Shown: positions 1-32,540 of the stretch, one piece after another
How the letters are laid out: the number at the start of each line of letters is the position of its first letter
Position numbering within the stretch: position 1 is the first letter of the stretch
Assembly (NCBI GenBank): GCA_036898135.1
Contig: CM072522.1
Location: 14,660,399 to 14,724,398, forward strand
Direction: 5' to 3'
DNA length: 64,000 nt
Origin: Oncomelania hupensis
Lineage: Eukaryota; Mollusca; Gastropoda; Littorinimorpha; Pomatiopsidae
Translations under genes and position numbers: made by a program
The notes under the pieces: generated by a model
What the model was told of the DNA's origin: nothing
What the model saw: only the letters and a program-made list of their open reading frames with translations
Databases searched by the model: none

Positions 1-48
1 GAGGTCAAGGTCATAAGGTCAAGAGCATCGAAAGACCAGTCTTTATTA

Positions 49-867
49 CAGTGGAACCTCCGGTATACGACCGTCCAAAATCTGAGAAAAAACGGTCTTA
101 TAATAGAGGTGGTCTTATACCGGAAACAAGGGGTGCGGAGGGGGGGGGGCGAGGGCGGTGGTGTCAGGCTTGGAGGGGTATGTAGTCAAAATTTTCACAC
201 TCACCAGCATGTATTTTCTCTGACAAAGGAAAGTGTAAAACATGTTTCATTTTTAGCTTTGTCTTTTATTCACAACTTCAAAAATAACGGAATGTTTCTT
301 CTTCTTGCCTACACGAACCACTGCCAGACGCGTTCATCCAAGTCTGTTAGTGCAGAAGCTCTCAGTTTCGATGTTTTCCTTTCGCCACTTTCTCCACTCT
401 CACATCGTAGTTTCACAGATTCCTTATCCTTTATGATTAGCTGAATTTGGGTCTTCCCAACGTCTACACTTCTTGCAATAGACAAACAACTCTCCCCATT
501 TTCACTTCTTTCAATCACTTTCATTCTCTCTGCAAAACTCAAAACTTTCCTCTTGCGCGACGCCATTTTGACAAGCCAGTGTACGCGAGTAATATCCCTT
601 ACTTGCGAACCGGAAATAGCAGACAACAGCAGGCGTACACTAACATGAGAGAAAAAACGAAAGGTACAGACAATAAATTACCTGATATCTCTTTTAAATT
701 GCCTAAGACGGTCGTATAAAGGGCTTAAGACACGGTCGCTGGTCGCATAAACGAGGTTGTCGCATACCAGAGGTCATTTAGTGTTGGAAGTGAATCCGTC
801 AGAAGTTTTCAGGTCACATAACGGAGGGAGTCGTATACCAGAGAGACGGATACCGGAGGTTCCACTG
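49..867 (-). mobile_element. pogo/Tigger-type DNA transposon, internally deleted
   Basis: Terminal inverted repeats are visible: the left end begins CAGTGGAACCTCCGGTAT at 49 and the right end carries its reverse complement ending at 867. Both ends are flanked by TA (47-48 and 868-869), the target duplication of the Tc1/mariner/pogo superfamily. At 819 bp the element is too short for a full Tigger (usually 2-3 kb). It keeps only the start of a transposase on the minus strand. The subterminal DNA repeats GGTCGTATA/GGTCGCATA-like words, possible transposase binding sites. Most likely a non-autonomous deletion derivative. Confidence 0.85.
309..566 (-). pseudogene. Truncated pogo/Tigger transposase, CENP-B-type N-terminal HTH
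   Basis: The frame starts MASRKRKVLSFAERMKVIER and continues through a psq/CENP-B-like helix-turn-helix (CLSIARSVDVGKTQIQLIIKDK) to LDERVWQWFV and a stop, 85 codons in all. In Tigger and jerky/CENP-B proteins this HTH is followed by a second DNA-binding domain and a DDE nuclease; both are absent, so the product cannot transpose on its own. I chose the internal Met at 564-566 because the basic MASRKRK start is typical of the family; the 20 codons before it look like non-coding leader. It lies wholly inside the 49-867 element. Confidence 0.75.
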
Positions 868-975
868 TACTTACTTTTGTTTTTTAATTCCACTGTTTCA
901 TTTGCTTTTTTTTCTGGGTACTCATTTTCATGTTAAATACTGCATGTTCCATAAGGAGGAGCATGTTAGTCATAT

Positions 976-1345
976 TACCCCGTTGGGGTGCCAGGGTTTT
1001 CTGTATAAATTGTATCTCCACTTTCTGCAACATTTGTTCCTAATGTGTTCTATCAATCTATCTTTTTCGCTAGAACAGTCACCTACCTTTTTTCTGGTAA
1101 ACTCTCCCAAAACTCCTCATTTGTGTATGGAGTCTGTTGGGTCAGCTTGGGGATATTGGATGCTTTCTGCCAAATGGTCACTAGGGCTTTCTATGGTATT
1201 ATTATTTAGCGATGTAGGCATTTTATATGTATGTGTTTTGTTGATATTTTATAATAAACGGGGATTTGATAAATTAGAGTACAACCTCAGCTTCCCCTGC
1301 ATGGGATGCCTTTATTGTACGGTGACCAGCTGGTGGGCCCTCCCC
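976..1345 (+). repeat. Family A copy A1, 5' part
   Basis: Begins at the family's usual 5' boundary (CCCGTTGGGGTGCC) and continues through the conserved TATAAATTG box to the CCTTTATTGTA.GGTGACCAGCTGGTGG segment. It stops in a C-rich expansion at about 1345. Its 3' remainder is found at 2606-2760, so the copy was split by insertion of copy A2. Confidence 0.7.
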
Positions 1346-1437
1346 CCCCCCCCCCTCCGACCAAACCCCACAGTGACCGGCTGGTGGACCCCTCCCCATC
1401 CCACCCCACCTCATCCCACCTCCACCCCCCATGGAGG

Positions 1438-1441
<4 letters not shown>

Positions 1442-1469
<28 letters not shown>
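1442..1469 (+). repeat. Poly-G run of 28
   Basis: An unbroken homopolymer of 28 G on the plus strand. It sits exactly where family A copies have a short G run after the 5' palindrome, so it looks like expansion of an element-borne G tract. Assembly or sequencing error in its length is possible. Confidence 0.9.
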
Positions 1470-1904
1470 CTTCTGTATAAATAGTATCCCCACTTTCTGG
1501 AAATTTAGTGCTTTAAATTCCCACTGTCGCTATCTTTCTCCTTTGTTCTTTCTCATTCCTACTCTGTTCTATCAATCTAATATACTATCTTCTTCTTTGC
1601 TAGACCAGTCACCTACCATTTTTCTTGAATACTCTCCAAAACTCCTCATTTGTGTATGAGGTCTGTTTGGTCAGCTTTGGAATATTGGACGCTTTCTGGC
1701 AAATGGTCACTGGGGCTTCCTATGATATTATTATTTAACAATGTAGGCATGTTCTATGTATGTGTTTTGTTGATATTTTATAATGATGTTTATATTTTAT
1801 TTTGGTTTTGTAAATGGGGGTTTGATAAATTAGAGTATAGCGTTAGCGTCCCCTGCGTGGGATGCCTTTATTGTAAAGTGATAGGCTGGTGGAGTGCCTT
1901 CAGT

Positions 1905-2472
1905 TATTTATTGGAATAATATAGTTGATAAATTGGCTAAACGAGGAGCAATGAAATTAGGTGATACTATTACATATAATAATATAAAGCCTTCAGTATT
2001 TGAATTAATATCTTTATTAGAAAAGAATATATATTCTAATTTACCTAGCAATGGAAAGAATGAAAAATTTTCCTGTCCAAGACATTTGTGTAGAATAATT
2101 AATAAACTAAGAGTAAATTCATGGAACACCAAGTTTTCAAAAGATGTACTTTGTACTTGTTTACAACCAATATCTGTTAAACATCTGTTATATGAATGTC
2201 CTATTTTGGTTATGTTATATAAGGAAAAGAATATCGATGTAAATAGTCAAGAATCAATTGACATTTTGTTGCATAGTCCAGCAATGATAGATATTGCCCG
2301 AATAATTTACAAGTCTGCAGTTGGCAAACTTCTGTAGTAATGTTAGATATTTTGTATGATTATCGTTCAACTTTAAATTGTTATATTATATGTTTGTGTA
2401 CATGCGTGAGGATGGCTGTATGGTCTAAAATCACATAAGTGAAAAGACGTTAAAATAAATTATTGAATTATT
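1905..2472 (+). mobile_element. 5'-truncated non-LTR retrotransposon (RNase H end and C-terminus)
   Basis: This insert is bounded by an exact 13 bp direct repeat, GAGTGCCTTCAGT, at 1892-1904 and 2473-2485, with an A/T-rich 3' tail, which is the signature of target-primed reverse transcription with 5' truncation. The open frame (to 2337) reads NNIVDKLAKRGA near its start, like the GNxxADxLAKxGA end of a LINE RNase H. It then has a C-terminal region ending C-x-C...HLLYEC, as in Jockey/I-type elements. The endonuclease, RT and most of RNase H are missing. The intact target duplication and open frame suggest a fairly recent insertion. Confidence 0.75.
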
Positions 2473-2605
2473 GAGTGCCTTCAGTGTTACCACTAGGATT
2501 AGGGGCGAGTCCTCTTTCAACCAAGTTGTGGTCCGGATTTAATGGTACTGATTCGGCTTTTTGCAGTCCACTGGACCCTGTATGCAATGAATAACTAACT
2601 AACTA

Positions 2606-2760
2606 ACCGGCTGGTGGAGGTGCCTTCAGTGTTAACATTAGGGTTGTTTCAGCAGATCTTTTAAGCAGATCGGGGGTGAGTCCTCTTTCAATCACGTTGT
2701 GATCCTGATTCAGCTCTTTGCAGTCCGCTGGACCCGATAAACAATGACTAACTAACTAAT
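2606..2760 (+). repeat. Family A copy A1, 3' part
   Basis: Resumes at the duplicated ACCGGCTGGTGG and runs through TTGTTTCAGCAGATCTTTTA, the GCAGTCCGCTGGACCC block and an (AACT)n-like tail, the usual 3' end of the family. Confidence 0.7.
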
Positions 2761-2930
2761 GTAACTAAATAATGTGAGTCATATGGGCTTTGATCTTTTA
2801 GTTATCTATGAGGGCCCTCTTACTTTTCAGGGGTCTTGTTGTTTGAAATCCAGGTTCAGCCCTGTAAGTTGCTCCTATGGAAAGCCACTCTCTGCTATTT
2901 ATTTGTATATTTCTTATGTTGTTTTTCCAG

Positions 2931-25380
<22,450 letters not shown>

Positions 25381-26470
25381 GATGGCATGAATGTTTGGAA
25401 GGGATCTTGGTAAAACAAAGCAAAGCTCCTGACTTCAGCAAACTATTTTGTGATTGCGGGATAGTAGTGGCCAGCGCTTTGAGAAGCTCTCTGAGCTTTT
25501 AAGTGCGCTATATAAGAGAAATCTCTTTTTCTTTTCTTTCTTGGAAACCCAACAAAACTTGTCAATGTTGACAGGGCGAACACTTTCCTAACATTCTGGC
25601 ATTTTGGTCTCCTGGCAAAGCTGTATTATTAGACAGAGAAATCTGACTACGAATTGAGAAAAGGATGGCTAGTTTGGCAATAAACTTTGGAAAAGCAAAC
25701 AAAGTGTAGGAAAATAAGATGAGGTCTGACTTCGGGCAACGAAAGGGACTTTCTTATGATGGAGAATGAAGACTCTGTGGACAGTTATGGCCTTTGGGTT
25801 TATAATGATTGGATATGAGAGAGAGAAAAAGGTGAACTTTTTTATTAATATACTAGTGCGGCTTTAATACTGATTGAAACTATACTGTTGTGTGAGTTTG
25901 CAAATTCTATACTGTGATGCAGAGATTGGGACAACTGTTATCCCCTAGGACATTTTTTTTTGGTAGGGCGGCTCCATACTTTTGACCTTAGGATGACTTC
26001 AATAGCTTGTTCTTTAACTGAAACACTACAAGAATGTTATTTCTTTTCTTCCACCCCCCCCCCCCATTCACCCATCCCACCCCACCCATCCTCCTTAATG
26101 GGTGGCCATATATTTCAGTGAGTTCTGATGTAAATATATATTTATTTTGCTGAAACGAAGTATTTTCATCAAAATGATGTTGTACGTTTTGTTTCCAAGA
26201 AACAATACCATCAGTGAGAATGATGTGGAATCCTGATGTACAAATATTATGTTTGCTTTCAAATTCTGTTTGAACGCTTGTGGCTACATGACCAACTTTT
26301 AAAAATGGGAATGTCCCAGCGAAGATATCCTATTGACTGCTGCCTTGTACTTTGATGGTAAGGTATTGTCTTTGGAATAGTTTCATCCACTCTGCATAGA
26401 AGAGGACCCCTGTTGAGAGCAAAAGTGTTCAGTGTCTGTTGAATAAAAGTTGACTGCAGGATTTTAAAAC
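25381..26470 (+). other. Probable 3' UTR of the FN3 receptor
   Basis: Follows the stop without a further acceptor. It includes a SINE 3' end at 25455-25515 (AGCTTTTAAGTGCGCTATATAA) and a C-rich run at about 26055. It is closed by the AATAAA at 26442. Confidence 0.5.
26442..26447 (+). terminator. Candidate poly(A) signal AATAAA of the FN3 receptor
   Basis: AATAAA about 1.06 kb after the stop, with a G/T-rich stretch (TTGTGGGGGTTTTC) about 45 bp downstream as expected for cleavage. An alternative AATAAA lies at 25679. Confidence 0.45.
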
Positions 26471-27090
26471 GGGTTACAATTATAGCTGTCTTGTGGGGGT
26501 TTTCTTTTTTTAATTTTTTTTTATTTCTGATGTCAATATTACATTAGCTTAGGTTGTTCAACTGCTTCTTTTAAAAAAAAAAAAAACTCTTGTGTTAAGA
26601 ACTTAATGCAGCTTCACTGTTCATTTAAAAAAGAATGAAGAACTGTCATCACTGGTGGTGACATTTATGAGAAAAAAATGGAGGAATAATTGTAATTAAT
26701 GGGTTGAAGAAAAATGGGTCCCAAAATTTAGAAAATAATATCATCGCTTGGTGATAAAAGAAATATTGTGATACATATATATTGGAGGGCAAAGAATTGT
26801 GTGAAGTTTATTTGCTTGGAAAATGAAAGTGTGTGAATATGAATATTGGTGGTGTTCAGGAAATGAACAAAATTGTGAATTGAACTAGCTTGGAAAATAA
26901 TGTGTGAATTTTAATAGCTTGGAAATAAATTGTGAATTTTACTACTTTAGAATATAACAATTTGTTAATATTACTAGCTTGAAAATTAGTCAGTTGTGAA
27001 TTTTACTAACATGGAAAATGACAAATTGTGTTGTTGTTTTTTTGTTCAGAAAACATCAATAGACTTATTCCCTAAATGGAAAGCTAATCG

Positions 27091-27369
27091 TCTTGCAGAA
27101 ATGATTTCCCTGAACCACAGACAAACATGGAGAACTCCTTACATAGAGTATATGAGTTTCAAGCATTTTTGAGAGATCGTGATGTGGTTGTGTCTGGCCA
27201 AAAAAAGGCTGAACTAGCAGAACTGTGTAAGATTGCCAGAGAAATTAGCCTGGAGTTTGATCCTTAGGGATTATTTGAAGACAGACAGGACATCATTGAC
27301 AAACTGACTGACAGCGATGTTACGTTACCAAAACCCTTCTCCCCATGTAGCATGAGGCACTGGTTTTGA
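27091..27369 (+). pseudogene. SAP-like domain fragment with an in-frame stop
   Basis: From about 27098 one frame reads NDFPEPQTNMENSLHRVYEF, then QAFLRDRDVVVSGQKKAELA and ELCKIAREISLEFDP. A TAG at 27265-27267 follows, then GLFEDRQDIIDKLTDSDVTL and a TGA at 27367-27369. The L-R-x-R-x-V-x-x-S-G-x-K-x-x-L-x-x-L-C pattern is that of a SAP DNA-binding motif. Such N-terminal SAP-like motifs occur in uncharacterised, mobile-element-associated invertebrate proteins. It could be an exon (TTGCAG precedes it), but the internal stop and missing context favour a pseudogene. Confidence 0.5.
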
Positions 27370-27959
27370 AAAAAAAAAATTCAAAAAATTCTTATATACA
27401 GTGTGATAAGTATGGTCATTAGAAATGCAAAGCAGAATACATTTTTGAAATCGGTAATAATTTGAATTTTTTACAATAAAAAAAATATATTGTGCCTTTT
27501 TACAGCTTGCTCAAAAAGTGGTTGTTGTCTTTCTCTCTGCAAGTTTAAAATTAACAATGTTTTTGGTTATCCAGTCTGAAGCGTACAAGTTACTATAACA
27601 TACTGTGACTGTAGCACTAGGCCTAATACTGATAGCAAAAGAAGCAGATCAACTCAGCGATTGTATCGGTCTTTCACACGGTGTAGAGTCCCAAATTTCA
27701 TTTCATCCTTTTAACAAACCCTACTGTCTACATGGTTCCATTTTCAGACACTCACAAAACACTTTAAAAAACACAATTTCATGATAAATATGACCTGTCT
27801 TAGGAAACACTTGATGTACGGTGTCCTAGTTACGTGACTCGAAACAGCAAACGAACATAATGTAGTTTCTAGGTCGACCAAGTCTCGTTACCTGAGGGTA
27901 GGTGGCTTTCATGCCTAAAATGGGACGAACTTCAAGCACATTTTTCCCCTTTGTTTTTT

Positions 27960-28175
27960 TTTTTGTTTGTTTTTGTGGAGTATTATAGATAGAATGCCAT
28001 GTTGTTGTTGTTTTTTTTTAGTGGAGTTTTATAGATAGAATGCCATGTTTGTTTGGTTTTTTTAGTGGAGTATTATAGATAAAATGCCAGTTTGTTTGTT
28101 TTTTTTTAGTGGAGTATTATAGATAGAAAGGCATGTTGTTGTTTTTTTTGTGGAGTATTATAGATAGAATGCCCC
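27960..28175 (+). repeat. Minisatellite, about five units of 40-60 bp
   Basis: The core TGGAGTATTATAGATAGAAT followed by GCCATG occurs at about 27978, 28022, 28066, 28110 and 28151, separated by T-rich spacers of variable length. Confidence 0.85.
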
Positions 28176-28854
28176 ACTATGTTTCAGTCTGTAAAACTTT
28201 CCCTCTTCAAGAAAAATGGGCTAAAAATAATTATGGGTTACGCTTTGTTTGCGCAAATTTTTATTTTTTTAAAATTTCGGCTAGCTCAATTAAAATGAAA
28301 AGTGACACATGGGTATAGGGCAGGATATCTGCTATCTGCATTGCCAGTGCCCCAACTACAGCGTTTCACCATGCTGTCAAGCTTGAAAAAAAAAGCGCAC
28401 CAATAACACACGCTTTTCTGTGGCAGAAATGACCGAAAGACTGTCTGCAGTTTGAAAACTGTTCCTCTTGCAGGCTTATCTTTTCTTCTTTATCGGAATA
28501 GCTCCAACATGCCAACTTTGGGAGGGGTGAGGTAGTGGAGAAGAACCATAGACAAAGCAGCGGAGATTTTTTAACAATCAGCTTTGTGAGCAGGTGTGGC
28601 ACGCAGGCATCACTATCCATTCCTTTACATTTAAAGATCAGCATGTGAACTGTCCATCTTTGGACAATGATGAATGGTGAATTCTTCTTGCTTGCGAAAT
28701 AGCAGTTTTGTCAAATTTAGTTAGTTAGTTGGTCATTGTTTATAGGGTCCAGCGGATTTCATTTGCTTGTGAAATTAAACTAAACATTTCGAATGTTGCA
28801 TGCTAAGAAAATGATAAAATTGTAAGGTTTTCTTGGTTGGAAAATAATAATAGT

Positions 28855-28918
28855 AATGAATAATAATAATAATTATTATTATTATTATTATTATATTATT
28901 ATTATTATTATTATTTTT
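28855..28918. repeat. (AAT)n then (ATT)n, self-complementary
   Basis: AAT units switch to ATT units near 28872, so the tract can fold on itself. A similar, longer tract is at 41258. Confidence 0.9.
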
Positions 28919-30189
28919 ATATTACTTGAAAAATTGTGAATGAACTTACTTGGAAATTGAAAGTTTGGACAAGTTTATTTGTTTGGAAATGAAGTGACTG
29001 TGCACACCTTGTTCTGTTGGAGAACAGTTAATGACTTTAATTTTTTTGTTGATATGCAGACTTTGTTAAATCAAAGTGTGCTTGGTTCCCAGTTTCAATG
29101 CGATTAGATTTGATTGTTCTGCAATTTGAACCTGTGTTTTATATAATGATTAAGGTGTAATCTGAATTCGGGATTTGACCACTTCCAGGGTTGGACTGAT
29201 GACTATTGTTGAAAAATGTGTGAGCTGAATTTTAAAGAAACAGTCATGTTGAATGGCCTTTTCAAAATATTGCCTCATTTCGAAACCACATGGCAACCTC
29301 ACTGTCGCCGAATGCTTCTCCGTTTCTCATTGTTGAAAACACGCTTTCAGTTGATTTTGCTGTTTTGGAACAATATTTTCAGTAATGGTATTGAAACATG
29401 TTTTCAGTTTTTTTATGGCTGAAACCAGTAAAGGTGTTTTTATTGTTGTTCAATTAGCCCAAAACATGATGATGCCGACCTCAATGTGAGTATGAAAGAC
29501 TGCTGAGGCCTATGTACAGCCTATGAGTGATAGATATAGCCCTGATGTGGGCCTTCTTTGTGTCCAGCTAAGGGGGAGGTTGGATCTAGTGGAACCCGGG
29601 CTATTGTGTTGTGTTCCAGCTTGTATAAATTATGTTTTGAAAGCTAAATGGTTTTGCTGTTTAGTCAGGTTTTGAATTTGAGACTGAAAATTGAACTTAA
29701 CCTGTGCAGTAATAATAGTAGTAGTATAGTAGGGTGAATAATAGGCCATGAAGCCTTTACACACGCCCCTTGATGTGTTTACAGTGACATCAAATTGCCT
29801 GTCAGTCTTGACGTTCATGTTTTTGTGGATTGTTGATGATTTGTAAATTCTTCGCACCTTGATCATTAGTGCGGTTACGTGCAGTGATTTAATGCCCATT
29901 TTAAAAGGTGTACAATTGAAATGTACTTCTTGGGTCTTTAGCATCATGTTTTGCTTATGTGTTGCAGTTTTGTGCATCTTATGTTTGCCATTACTACTAT
30001 TGACATGGATATGTTTTGTTGTTTCATGCATTGTAAACACGTGTACATAGATATTTTCAGGTTGCTTGTGATCATGTTTTTTTTGGTTGTGTGGCGCATG
30101 TTTTTTGGCTTGTGTGGCGGAGTGGAAGGTGACTGGCCACGCTTGGTATGGATTGTGTCCCTCCCCTCTCCTCCTTCCCCACACCCTTT

Positions 30190-30857
30190 ACCCCTTGGGG
30201 TCATGAGCAATCTTGCCACTGTAGATTGTTCTAACCTATAAAGGGAAAAGTGAAAGCCCCAGTTGAAAACCTGTCTTTCCTTTATAGGCAAGACCGATTC
30301 ACTGCGGCAACAGTTCCCCCCGTTGGAATGCCGGGGGTTTCAGTATAAATAGTATCCCCACTTTCTGGAAATTTAGTGCTTTAAATTTCCACTGTCGCTG
30401 TCTTCCTCATTTGCTCTTCTTCGCTAGATCAATGACCTACCTTTTTTCTTGAAAACTCTTCCTGGACAAGACTCCTTGTTTGTGTATGGGGTCTGTTGGA
30501 TCAGCTTGGGAGTGTTGGACACTTTCTGCCGGGTGGTCACTAGGGCTTCCTATGATGTCATTATTTAGCAATGTAGGCATTTTATATGTATGTGTTTTGT
30601 TGATAATTTATAATGATGTTTGTATTCTATTTTGTTTTGTAACCGGGGGTTCGAGTAGTTGGGGTAAAGCCTCAGCCGTCCCCTGTGTGGGATGTCTTTA
30701 TTGTAAAGTGACTGGCCGGTGGAGGGCATTCAATTTTCCCACTAGGGTTGTTTCAGCAGATCTTTTATGCGGATCGGGGGTTGTCCGGTCCTGATTTGGC
30801 TCGGAAGAGTCCGCTGGACCTAAAGCAACAATCAATCAATCAATCAATCAATAAAAA
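30190..30857 (+). mobile_element. Family A copy A3, long form with 13 bp target duplication
   Basis: CCCCACACCCTTT occurs at 30177-30189 and 30858-30870, directly flanking the unit. The 5' end ACCCCTTGGGGT is followed by about 120 bp not found in most copies but shared with A11 (CTGTAGATTGTTCTAACC, GAAAGCCCCAGTTGAAAACC). Then come the usual CCCCGTTGG start, TATAAATAG at about 30344, the body and an (AATC)n tail at 30828-30851. Confidence 0.85.
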
Positions 30858-30869
30858 CCCCACACCCTT

Positions 30870-31260
30870 TGAGACTGTGAGAGGGAGTTTGTTCCCTTGT
30901 TGTCAGTCTGGCCTTGGGCGGTTCCTATTATAGGAATCCATGGGCGAGTGCTTGAGCAGGGCAAGGTGACATGACAGATGTTCTGCCAGCCTGACCTTTT
31001 CCTCTTCTGCTTTTGGGGGTGCACAGGGCTACATTGTCAGCTGGCATTCTATGTGGGTTCATGGCAGCGACCTGTGTAGTCTGGCGTTGCTTAATAGTCA
31101 GCAATTTTTGTGTGCTTGTTATACGTTTTTGCAATGCATAATTTGTATGTCCCTCTCATGAGGGATAAATAACAATGACTGTTTGAAGAGAGCTGTGTTC
31201 TCATGGGAAGTAGTGGTGAGGTGGGAGTCCAGTACACGCTACTCAACTACATTTGTTTCT
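30870..31260 (+). repeat. Repeat family B, copy 1
   Basis: Shares ordered blocks with 53145-53550: a CAGTCTGGCCTTGG...GGCTCCT-like block, CTTCTGCTTTTGG, ACATTGTCA..TGGCATT, ATGTCCCTCTCATGAGGGAT and CTGTGTTCTCA. Moderate divergence. Neither ORF nor promoter boxes were recognised. Confidence 0.55.
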
Positions 31261-31273
31261 TTCTTCTGTGTGT

Positions 31274-31857
31274 TCCCCTGGTGGGGTGTGGGGTACCAGG
31301 GCTTGCTGTATAAGGTAGTTATCCCCACTTTGTGGAAATTGAGTGCTTTAAATGATCCCTGTTTCTGTCACTCTCATTTGTTTTTTCTGGTTCCTAATCT
31401 GTTCTATCAATCTACTATCTTGTTCGCTAGACCAGTCACCTACCGTTTTTTTTTTAAAACTCTCCCAAAACTCCTCGTTTATGTATTAGGTTTGTTGGGT
31501 CAGCTTGGGGCTATTGCACGCTTTTTGCCAAATGGTCACTACAGCTTTCTATGGTATTATTATATAGCAATGTAGCCATTTTATATATATGCATTTTGGT
31601 AATAATTTATAGTGATGTTTATATATTCTCTTTTGTTTTTGTAATTTGGGGTTCGATAAATTAGAGTATAGCCTCAGAATCCCTTGCATGGGATACCTTT
31701 ATTGTAAAGTGACCGGCTGGTGGGGTGCATTCAGTGTTACCCTTAGAGTTGTTTCAGCCGATCTTTTATACAGATCGGCGGTGAGTCCTCTTTCAACCAA
31801 GCTGTGGTCCGGATTCGGCACTTTGCAGTCCGCTGGACCCCATAAATAATAACTAAC
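31274..31857 (+). repeat. Family A copy A4
   Basis: Starts near CCCCTGGTGGGGTG and ends at the GTCCGCTGGACCCCATAAAT block plus (AACT)n-like bases. It carries many mismatches to other copies (for example TATAAGGTA in place of TATAAATAG), so it looks old. The target duplication was not clear. Confidence 0.75.
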
Positions 31858-32104
31858 TACCTTATCTTATTTCAGGTTCTTTTTTTTTATATATCTTTTT
31901 TTATATTTTAATTTTGATAACCATACGAACTTGTATTGTTATTCTACCTCTTCACGAAACATGGAACATTTGTTCTGGTTGACCCTCTCAGAGAGATGTT
32001 GAGTTGTTGTTGTTGTATATAACTATGGCACAGCTGTTTTATAGTTTGAATATGGCTGCTCTTTTGTGTTTGTGTGGGTGGAAGATGTACAAGGGGAGAG
32101 ATCA

Positions 32105-32540
32105 TGAGTGAGTGTGGGCAGGTGGAGTGTAAGTGTGTTTGAGGGAGAGAGTGTGGGCAGGTGGAATGTAAGTGTGTTTGAGGGAGAGAGTGTGGACAGG
32201 TGGAGTGTAAGTGTGTTTGAGGGAGAGAGTGTGGGCAGGTGGAATGTAAGTGTGTTTGAGGGAGAGTGTGGGCAGGTGGAGTGTAAGTGTGTTTGAGGGA
32301 GAGTGTGGGCAGGTGCAGTGTAAGTGTGTTTGAGGGAGAGAGTGTGGGCAGGTGGAGTGTAAGTGTGTTTGAGGGAGAGAATGTGGGCAGGTGGAGTGTA
32401 AGTGTGTTTGAGGGAGAGAGTGTGGGCAGGTGGAGTGTAAGTGTGTTTGAGGGAGAGAGTGTGGGCAGGTGGAGTGTAAGTGTGTTTGAGGGAGAGAGAG
32501 TGGGCAGGTGCAGTGTAAGTGTGTTTGAGGGAGAGGGTGT
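32105..32540 (+). repeat. 39 bp minisatellite, about 11 units
   Basis: The unit contains GGGCAGGTGGAGTGTAAGTG and TGTTTGAGGGAGAGAGTG. Most units are 39 bp; two shorter ones lack a GA pair. Because 39 is a multiple of three, several frames on both strands stay open as 13-residue repeats, for example EGESVGRWSVSVF on the plus strand. No start context or splice sites suggest a gene. Confidence 0.9.

Larger units (their letters stand above)
1388..2605 (+). repeat. Family A copy A2, inserted in A1 and itself interrupted
   Basis: ACCGGCTGGTGG occurs at 1376-1387 and 2606-2617, just outside this unit, as expected for a target-site duplication in A1. The copy has a pyrimidine-rich leader, an uninterrupted run of 28 G (1442-1469) at the place where other copies read CCGGGGG, then TATAAATAG (about 1478) and the body of family A. 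It is interrupted at 1905-2472 by a LINE fragment and resumes to the (AACT)n tail at about 2585-2605. Confidence 0.65.
26471..30176. other. Intergenic, AT-rich with tandem repeats
   Basis: A degenerate tandem of about 30 bp (TTGTGAATTTTACTAGCTTGG) spans about 26870-27020, with loose copies at 28680-28990. A SAP-like pseudogene, a 45-50 bp minisatellite and (AAT)n/(ATT)n at 28855-28918 are the other items. A ~25 bp 3' scrap of family A (minus) is at about 28735-28757. Confidence 0.5.

Noticed and set aside
902..1480. 192-codon plus-strand gene
   Set aside because: It runs through family A and the poly-C/poly-G tracts; the reading frame is not kept in the other copies over its full length.
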